64,000 bases of DNA from assembly GCA_031275085.1 (NCBI GenBank), contig JAISPG010000028.1, forward strand, positions 208,719 through 272,718. The letters are read 5' to 3'. Shown here one piece after another: positions 58,436 to 64,000 of this stretch. Within the stretch, counting starts at the first letter, position 1, and every line of letters starts with the position of its first letter. Both the position numbers and the translations under genes were made by a program. The notes under the pieces were generated by a model that saw nothing but the letters and a program-made list of their open reading frames with translations, searched no databases and was not told the DNA's origin. The DNA is from Bacteroidales bacterium. Its GTDB lineage: Bacteria > Bacteroidota > Bacteroidia > Bacteroidales > ML635J-15.

Positions 58436-61216
58436 ATGACATATAATATTTTTAACATATTCTTTATAAAAATAAAATCCGGATTATTCAGCAAGATCAT
58501 ATTTTGTTTTATTATCTTATCATTATTTACATTTAGAATAAAAGCCCAGGACAATAATCCATACTACGACAATATTATTATTCTGAAAATAAAAGAAGAA
58601 TATAAAAACGGTTTTTTCTCCAATAAACAGATCTCTTCTTATTTTTCGGAATTAAATATAAAAAGTTTAGAAAAGGAATTCCCAAATACAATAACACCCG
58701 TACAAAAATATAATACCTACGGGCAAAAACTTACAGATTTAACCAATATATACCGTCTGGAAACAGAAAATAATGATATAAAACCAATAATAAATTATCT
58801 TAATAAACTGGAATCGATCGAATATGCAGAACCTTTATACAAAATAGAGCTTTTATTTGTTCCCGACGATCCGCATGCAGTTTCAAACCAATATTGGCTG
58901 GAAAAAATAAAAGCATATGATGCATGGGATATTCATAAAGGCGATACCAATACAGTTATTGGTATATCTGATACCGGTATAGATTTATCACATCCCGATC
59001 TCATATATAACATCAAATATAATTATAATGATATTCCTGACGGAATTGACAACGACAGGGACGGATATATTGACAATTTCAGAGGATGGAATTTCGGAGA
59101 CAATAATAATAACCCTCAGGCAACTGATAACCATGGAGTTCAGGTTTGCGGAATAGCAGGAGCTTCGGTCAACAATGGAGAGGGCGTTGCAGGAGCAGGA
59201 TATCTTTGCAAAATATTACCTCTGAAGATATCTAATTCATCAGGCACCATCGTCAATGCGTATCAATCTATAGTTTATGCGGCAGAGCACGGTTGTGCCG
59301 TAATTAATTGTAGTTGGGGAAATACATATTATCAAAAAATGGGGCAGGATGTCATAAATTATGCTGTTAACAATTATGACTTACTCGTTGTTGCTGCATG
59401 TGGAAATACTAATACAGAAACAGAATACTATCCGGCTTCATATGAAAATGTTTTATCTGTTGCTGCAACAACGAGTAACGATGAAAAATGGATGCCTTCG
59501 AATACGGGCACAACTTCCGGGTCAAGCTACAGCTATAATGTCGACATATGTGCTCCGGGAACTATTTTTTTCACAACTGCCCTGAACGGAACATATTCTC
59601 AAATATATGGTGGAACGTCATATGCTGCTCCTATTGTCTCGGGATGTGCCGGTATACTTCGCTCCTATTTTCCGCAATATTCTGCATTGCAAATCGGAGA
59701 ATTAATTAAAATAAGTGCTGATAATATATACGGTATAGAGGCAAATATCCCATATTCAGGAAAACTTGGAGCCGGGAGAATAAATTTATATAATGCTCTT
59801 ACAATTGAACCTACACCCTCAATAGTATTCCGCAACATATCTGTTGATTACCGGGAAGATAAAGTAATAATAAACGGCGAATTCAGGAATTTTCTTGCCA
59901 ATGCGGAAAACCTTAACATTACTGCCAACATAAATTCAATCTATACACACATTGAAAATAATAACATATTCAGCGGAAATTTAAACACTAACGAAGCATA
60001 TTTATCTGATAATGAAATTATAGTTTATATAAGAAATAATCCGGAAAACGAAAAAGTCAGCCTGGAATTAACTTATGAAGCCGATAATTATTCAACAAAA
60101 CAATTGTACGAATTCTATCTTAATAAAACATATAAAAACGCGGAAACAGACTTATTAACACTATCGGTAACCGAAAATGGGCGTTTAGGATACTCAGATC
60201 CCAGTTCAACAACAGGAGACGGATTTATCATAAATTATAATGATAAATTATTTAACTCATGCGGGATAATATCCGGATCAGGCGCATTACAAATATACAG
60301 TTCCGTAGGGCAGGTCTCTGATTTTAAAACAAGTTCCATACCCGGATCAATAGAAAATGAAGATTTTGATTTTCATATAAGATACGAGTTCAGCGATTCA
60401 AGCGATATTGATCCTTCCGGAATAAAATATATACAGGATGTTTATTCAAAATATGGAAGTGATTACAAAAATTTCATTTTAATAGATTATACCTTAATAA
60501 ACAAGTCCGGCATAGATCTTGAGAATTATTATTTCGGACTATTTGCCGACTGGGACCTTATAAACGGAAATATCAACTCTTCGGAGTACATTGAGAGTGA
60601 AAATTTTTTATATTGCAAAAGTGATAATGCAGAAACTTTATATGCCGGAATAAAACTTTTAAGCGGCCATCCTGTAAAAAATTATGTGATCCCAATGGTT
60701 TCAGGAGGAGACGGACTAGTCGACCTGACCAACGGACTTCTGGATATTGAACGTTTCCATATTATAAGTAATTCAAGCAATACTTATCCCGGAGATTCAA
60801 CAGATGTATCACAATATACCGGAGTAGGACCTTTTAATTTGAAAAACGGTGATACTACAGTTATAAGTTTTGCATTGATAGCTTCTTACGATTATTATAA
60901 CTTCATCAATGGATTGAACAAAAGCAAAGAAGTCTATAAAGAATTACATAATAACAACGAAAATTCCATAATATCTTACGAGAATAACTATGTCAGGATA
61001 TTCCCAAACCCTACAAACGGATCTCTTACTATTGAAATAGAAGAAGGCCATAAAGCATTATATTATGAAATAATAAATACAGCAGGAATTACTGTATTAA
61101 AATCCGATTTCAAAAAGGATATAGATGTAAACTCGTTGCCATCAGGAATTTATCAATTAAGAATAATCTGCAGGAATAAAGTACTTACAGAAAAATTTAT
61201 TAAAACTGATAAATGA
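58436..61216 (+). CDS. T9SS-exported subtilase with degenerate His motif
   Basis: The 926-residue product has an N-terminal hydrophobic helix or long signal peptide (17-37, ending IKAQ) and an I9-like propeptide (LESIEYAEPLYK). The S8 domain has D179 (ISDTGIDLSHPDL), H233 (DNHGVQVCGIAG, where HGTHVAG is usual), N324 (ACGNTNT) and S395 (GGTSYAAP). A C-terminal region of unknown fold (about 470-850) and a type A sorting domain (RIFPNPTNG to YQLRIICR) follow. The His motif change is unusual, although the residues themselves are present. Confidence 0.92.
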   Translation: MTYNIFNIFFIKIKSGLFSKIIFCFIILSLFTFRIKAQDNNPYYDNIIILKIKEEYKNGFFSNKQISSYFSELNIKSLEKEFPNTITPVQKYNTYGQKLTDLTNIYRLETENNDIKPIINYLNKLESIEYAEPLYKIELLFVPDDPHAVSNQYWLEKIKAYDAWDIHKGDTNTVIGISDTGIDLSHPDLIYNIKYNYNDIPDGIDNDRDGYIDNFRGWNFGDNNNNPQATDNHGVQVCGIAGASVNNGEGVAGAGYLCKILPLKISNSSGTIVNAYQSIVYAAEHGCAVINCSWGNTYYQKMGQDVINYAVNNYDLLVVAACGNTNTETEYYPASYENVLSVAATTSNDEKWMPSNTGTTSGSSYSYNVDICAPGTIFFTTALNGTYSQIYGGTSYAAPIVSGCAGILRSYFPQYSALQIGELIKISADNIYGIEANIPYSGKLGAGRINLYNALTIEPTPSIVFRNISVDYREDKVIINGEFRNFLANAENLNITANINSIYTHIENNNIFSGNLNTNEAYLSDNEIIVYIRNNPENEKVSLELTYEADNYSTKQLYEFYLNKTYKNAETDLLTLSVTENGRLGYSDPSSTTGDGFIINYNDKLFNSCGIISGSGALQIYSSVGQVSDFKTSSIPGSIENEDFDFHIRYEFSDSSDIDPSGIKYIQDVYSKYGSDYKNFILIDYTLINKSGIDLENYYFGLFADWDLINGNINSSEYIESENFLYCKSDNAETLYAGIKLLSGHPVKNYVIPMVSGGDGLVDLTNGLLDIERFHIISNSSNTYPGDSTDVSQYTGVGPFNLKNGDTTVISFALIASYDYYNFINGLNKSKEVYKELHNNNENSIISYENNYVRIFPNPTNGSLTIEIEEGHKALYYEIINTAGITVLKSDFKKDIDVNSLPSGIYQLRIICRNKVLTEKFIKTDK

Positions 61217-61599
61217 TCTTTGGGTAAACAATTTATTCAGGGGTATTCGCTGAATAATACCAAAGTGAATTATTTTTAATTCCGTAGGAATGAGAATCTG
61301 GTAGAAACATAATCCGTAGTACAACTCATGCCAGAGGTATGAGACTTTCAAAAAGTAGCATCCCTAACAGGATGCCCGGGTTATCCGATTTTTTTTACCG
61401 GACTTGAATCTCTATGAGATTTAGAAACAATAAAATAATTCGTTTTAATATGAATTACAGCTAATTTTTTAATATTTTGATATTTTATCAAAATAAATAC
61501 TCCATTTTTAAAGAAAAAATTTTAAAAATAGGGTAATGTTATTGAAAAATCTATTTTTAATTTGCTGATTTTTAAGATTTTAAACATTTAGCAAAAACT
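61217..61599. other. 383-nt non-coding region with a chain of small hairpins
   Basis: No gene. The first 205 nt carry six short inverted repeats, listed as one repeat entry at 61233-61420. The remainder (61421-61599) is plain AT-rich sequence with no recognised signal. Confidence 0.75.
61233..61420. repeat. Interspersed hairpin element
   Basis: Consecutive inverted repeats: TTATTCAG/CTGAATAA (61233-61257), ATTCC-GTA-GGAAT (61279-61291), CTCATGCC-AGA-GGTATGAG (61325-61343), GCATCC/GGATGC (61358-61375), TCCG/CGGA (61384-61402) and ATCTC-TAT-GAGAT (61408-61420). Similar word sets are familiar from other Bacteroidota intergenic regions. Confidence 0.75.
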
Positions 61600-62202
61600 C
61601 TATTTATTCATAAATACTATCCATTTCCAGTCATTTGGATCTCCGCATCCTACACTTGGCGTATACAGGAACATTTTTACAATTTGTTCCGGATTTGAAG
61701 ACAAATATTCGCGTGCCTTAACAACAGGCTGAACAGCACTCCAAACTTCATCATAATTATACGTAATTTCAGGTTGCGAATTAAAAACATTTTCAAACCC
61801 ATTTGCAGGATACACATAATCATTAGTGATTGCTATCTGAAAATCATCACGGCTTAAAATATTCTCCGGATATATTATATTTCCACATCCCATCCACACA
61901 ATAGTACCATAAAATAATAATTCATTAATTTCGGAATAATACAGTTTCAAACTTCCAAAATCACCGGGAGGCGCATATTCATTTGTTATTGTAAATGTTT
62001 CCGACGGTTTGGAAAAATTTAATATCTTACCTCCTTCAAATCTGTTGGAAGTATAGTCAACCACAAGCATCAAAACATCATTTGTGTCGTCAACAACTGT
62101 TCCGGGATTATTAATTTCATCAATAAGATCGTGAAAATCTGCGTTATTACAACCTGATAAAAACAATATAAATAAAGAAAAAATAAAAATTTTTGTTCTC
62201 AT
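61600..62202 (-). CDS. Lipoprotein of unknown function
   Basis: The 200-residue product has a lipoprotein signal (LFLSGC, Cys18). The mature part has no family I recognise. It is mainly beta-strand with conserved-looking GCGDPNDWKW near the end and WMGCGNIIYP in the middle; three more cysteines may form disulfides. It stands alone between two divergent regions and is not in an operon with either neighbour. No copy is seen elsewhere in the window. Confidence 0.8.
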   Translation of the reverse strand: MRTKIFIFSLFILFLSGCNNADFHDLIDEINNPGTVVDDTNDVLMLVVDYTSNRFEGGKILNFSKPSETFTITNEYAPPGDFGSLKLYYSEINELLFYGTIVWMGCGNIIYPENILSRDDFQIAITNDYVYPANGFENVFNSQPEITYNYDEVWSAVQPVVKAREYLSSNPEQIVKMFLYTPSVGCGDPNDWKWIVFMNK

Positions 62203-62445
62203 AACATTACTTTTTATTAGCTACTTGACAAATATACATAATTTTATTATATGAAGTATAGTGTATTGTTTAAAAAAAATCATTACACAAAATGAATTTG
62301 TATCTATTTTTTTGGTATATTGTGATATTACAATCAGTTAATTAATGAAATTAACGTTTAAAAAATAAAAAAACACCAAACAGACAAATAAAAGTTAAAT
62401 TAATATAGTATAAACCGTCTGATAAAGACATAAACAGTAAACACT

Positions 62446-62829
62446 ATGACAATTCAAATTAAAGCAGTAGAACGCCCGCAACCTGGAGTTGCCGGTGGAG
62501 GCATAAAGAAATTTTATGCAAGCCCTGTACATGACAGGGAAATAAGTCTTGACAGCTTAACTAAAGCTATAGAAAAGACTAGTACTGTCAACGGTGCAGA
62601 TATTCGTGCAGTACTTTACGCAATGGTTGAAGAAGCGGTAACAGGTTTATCGGAGGGTAGAATAATTCGTTTGGGCGACCTGGGCAGTCTTCGTATAACC
62701 ATCAGCAGCGAAGGTAAAGATACAGCCGAAGAAGTAACAGCAGCATCAGTAAAAAAAACAGGAGTAATTTTTACTCCGGGTAAAAAACTACGTGAAATGC
62801 TTGATTCTGCAAAATTCAAAAAGGTATAG
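62446..62829 (+). CDS. HU-like DNA-binding protein (TIGR01201-type)
   Basis: The 127-residue basic protein is of the Bacteroidota HU-related family. The helical bundle ISLDSLTKAIEKTSTVNGADIRAVLYAMVEEAVTGLSEG and the beta-arm RIIRLGDLGSLRITI match. The C-terminal tail GVIFTPGKKLREML is typical. It lacks the strict HU histone signature but shares the arm. Such proteins bend or wrap DNA. A repeat array starts 15 nt past its stop codon. Confidence 0.9.
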   Translation: MTIQIKAVERPQPGVAGGGIKKFYASPVHDREISLDSLTKAIEKTSTVNGADIRAVLYAMVEEAVTGLSEGRIIRLGDLGSLRITISSEGKDTAEEVTAASVKKTGVIFTPGKKLREMLDSAKFKKV

Positions 62830-62844
62830 GCAAACAATTAAAAT

Positions 62845-62944
62845 GAGTAGCTACTTAAAAAATTTGAGTGGCTACTCATTTTATTTTAGTAGCTACTAAA
62901 TTACAAACGAGTAGCTACTCAATTATAAACAGATAGCCACTAAA
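62845..62944. repeat. Palindromic GTAGCTAC array, 5 units, 21-22 nt period
   Basis: GTAGCTAC or a one-base variant starts at 62847, 62868, 62889, 62911 and 62933 (steps 21, 21, 22, 22). Unit 3 (AGTAGCTACTAAATTACAAA) matches the second unit of the array at 21172 with two changes. Confidence 0.92.
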
Positions 62945-62950
62945 TAATTA

Positions 62951-62999
62951 GTACTCGAAACTGGGAACTCAGTACTAAGTACTAGGTACTAGGTACTCA
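62951..62999. repeat. GTACTAG heptamer array, 7 units
   Basis: Exactly seven 7-nt units: GTACTCG, AAACTGG, GAACTCA, GTACTAA, GTACTAG, GTACTAG, GTACTCA. The last unit contains the stop codon of the XRE gene on the minus strand. Confidence 0.95.
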
Positions 63000-63410
63000 C
63001 TCCTTCTCCCTGAGCAATTTTTCTAACAAAACGATTTTTTCCTGCTCTTTTTCCAATAGCTTTTCAAAGAGTTCAACGATCTTTTCTATAGGATTATTAT
63101 TAATATTATCTCCAGCAATATAATAACCTGCTGCACCTTTATTGTTTTCTATATTACTATTTTCAAAAATAATTGTCACCGGATCTTCTTCCAGCTCTTT
63201 AATTAATTGTGGAGCAACATCCAATGCCCTAGCAAATTTCCCTATCATATCGTCTTCGATCTCCCTCTTTTGCTCATAAAATGATACAAGAGCCTGACTT
63301 ATCCCCATATCGGCAGCCAGAGCTTCCTGTTTTATGCCTAAAGTGTGGCGGAAGCGTTTAACTGCATGTCCGTGGTGTATATTTTTCTCTTTTTTTTCCA
63401 GTGTTTCCAT
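62997..63410 (-). CDS. XRE-family transcriptional regulator
   Basis: The 137-residue product has a helix-turn-helix (about residues 15-70; IKQEALAADMGISQALVSFYEQKREI). An oligomerising tail rich in E, K and L follows (IVELFEKLLEKEQEKIVLLEKLLREKE), a probable coiled coil. It is common in Bacteroidota as an orphan regulator. No phage or toxin gene is next to it. It is convergent with the HU-like gene across the repeat arrays. Confidence 0.9.
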   Translation of the reverse strand: METLEKKEKNIHHGHAVKRFRHTLGIKQEALAADMGISQALVSFYEQKREIEDDMIGKFARALDVAPQLIKELEEDPVTIIFENSNIENNKGAAGYYIAGDNINNNPIEKIVELFEKLLEKEQEKIVLLEKLLREKE

Positions 63411-63595
63411 TTTATCTTCAGTTAGGATTCAAATATACGAAGAGTTATTATTTTCAGCAAAAATATACAAAAATCTTCAACGTTAATAATTATTAAACAG
63501 ATACTGATAATTATAAGCGCATTTTTTTTCGTATTCCATGCCGGGAATGTTTACTTTACAACAAAAAATAATTATGGTATCGAATAAAAAACAAC

Positions 63596-63667
63596 CTGGT
63601 AACAGCATTACGATCTGTCGTTTTATTACCGCTAAGCGGTAAAACAATATGCAGTTACCAGCATTAC
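63596..63667. repeat. Nested inverted repeat with flanking direct repeat
   Basis: Outer arms CTGGTAACAGCAT (63596-63608) and ATGCAGTTACCAG (63649-63661) pair with one mismatch. They enclose an inner stem TTACCGC/GCGGTAA. CAGCATTAC occurs at 63603 and 63659 in direct orientation. Confidence 0.85.
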
Positions 63668-63847
63668 TTAAATTTTAGTTTAGTATAGATATTTTATCAA
63701 GTTAATTTGCATTTTATATAAATTATAACTACAATTACATGGATAAAAAAATATATTTTAAAGAATAATTTATTCTGTTCACATATATTATGAAAAATAA
63801 CCAAGGCCTATATAATGACTGACACATAAAAAGATAGCCCTTCAATA

Positions 63848-63882
63848 GCACTGGGTACTAGGAACTCGGTACTAGAAACTAA
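63848..63882. repeat. GTACTAG heptamer array, 5 units
   Basis: GCACTGG, GTACTAG, GAACTCG, GTACTAG, AAACTAA in consecutive 7-nt steps. The same family as the array at 62951. It lies 16 nt before the start of the last gene. Confidence 0.9.
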
Positions 63883-63898
63883 AAAAAACTTAATTATT

Positions 63899-64000
63899 AT
63901 GAAAAAACTACTACTCCCAACAATTTTAATTACTTTCCTTATTCTTTCCTGTTACATATCCCATAGCCAGGAGACAAGACTGGCAGAAGAACAATGCGGC
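63899..64000 (+). CDS. Start of a secreted protein, truncated by window edge
   Basis: The 34 visible codons encode a signal peptide (MKKLLLPTILITFLILSC to SHSQ) followed by ETRLAEEQCG. Cleavage after SHSQ would give a secreted protein, and a lipoprotein cleavage at LILSC is also possible. No domain is visible, so no function is assigned. The ATG spans 63899-63901 and the gene runs off the window. Confidence 0.75.
   Translation, partial: MKKLLLPTILITFLILSCYISHSQETRLAEEQCG

Larger units (their letters stand above)
63411..63898. other. 488-nt non-coding region
   Basis: No gene is seen. The part up to 63595 is AT-rich without recognised signals. It then holds a nested inverted repeat (63596-63667), AT-rich sequence, and five heptamers (63848-63882) just before the last gene. 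Confidence 0.7.

Noticed and set aside
63596-63667. Integron attC site
   Set aside because: No integrase gene, no cassette array and no R-box consensus; the symmetry alone is not enough.

Overview
The window is about 64 kb of AT-rich bacterial chromosome from a member of the Bacteroidota. The evidence is a complete gldKLMN/PorP type IX secretion (T9SS) cluster, seven genes with T9SS C-terminal sorting domains, TAnnTTTG-type promoter elements with weak ribosome binding sites, and typical Bacteroidota families (DUF4296, DUF1573, YgjV-GNAT, TIGR01201-like HU proteins). The species cannot be fixed from the sequence. No rRNA, tRNA, CRISPR array or transposase gene was seen.

Layout. 0-3.1 kb (minus): radical SAM protein, an eroded amidohydrolase, a DUF4296 lipoprotein and an MlaF/MlaE-type lipid ABC transporter. 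3.2-4.3 kb (plus): mannose-1-phosphate guanylyltransferase. 4.3-10.7 kb (minus): porP-gldK-gldL-gldM-gldN, the T9SS motor and ring. 11-21 kb: topA, a class A penicillin-binding protein, a small TPR-like secreted protein, an mtnA plus class II aldolase pair, a PBP4-type carboxypeptidase and a cardiolipin-synthase-like phospholipase D. 21.7-29.7 kb: two tandemly duplicated giant T9SS cargo proteins, divergent from a NarL-type histidine kinase/response regulator pair. 29.9-38.1 kb (minus): relA/spoT, SirB1-like protein, trkA, folE, fabD, ppk1. 38.2-48.1 kb: T9SS cargo (a CHU_C/type B protein, a subtilase, a trypsin-like protease), YgjV-GNAT, MnmD-like methyltransferase and a hotdog thioesterase. 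48.2-54 kb (minus): TonB-dependent receptor, 7TM-HD phosphodiesterase, YqaA-type DedA protein, outer-membrane barrel. 54.1-61.2 kb (plus): subtilase, two DUF1573 proteins, subtilase. 61.6-64 kb: a lipoprotein, an HU-like protein, an XRE regulator and the start of a secreted protein.

The genes work together as a cell-envelope and secretion region. The T9SS core can export at least seven cargo proteins in the same window, four of them proteases. Peptidoglycan synthesis and trimming enzymes, lipid transport, phospholipid synthesis and stress signalling (ppGpp, polyphosphate, probably c-di-AMP) surround it.

The most unusual content is in the spaces between genes. At least six intergenic regions carry degenerate short-period tandem repeats: a GTACTAG-like heptamer family, a 21-22 nt (3 x 7) array of the palindrome GTAGCTAC present at two loci with different unit numbers, and a 10/14 nt TTCGGCTTGG/CGCTCA element present twice. 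There are also an 89-nt T-free purine tract, a perfect 19-bp hairpin, a chain of small hairpins and a nested inverted repeat.
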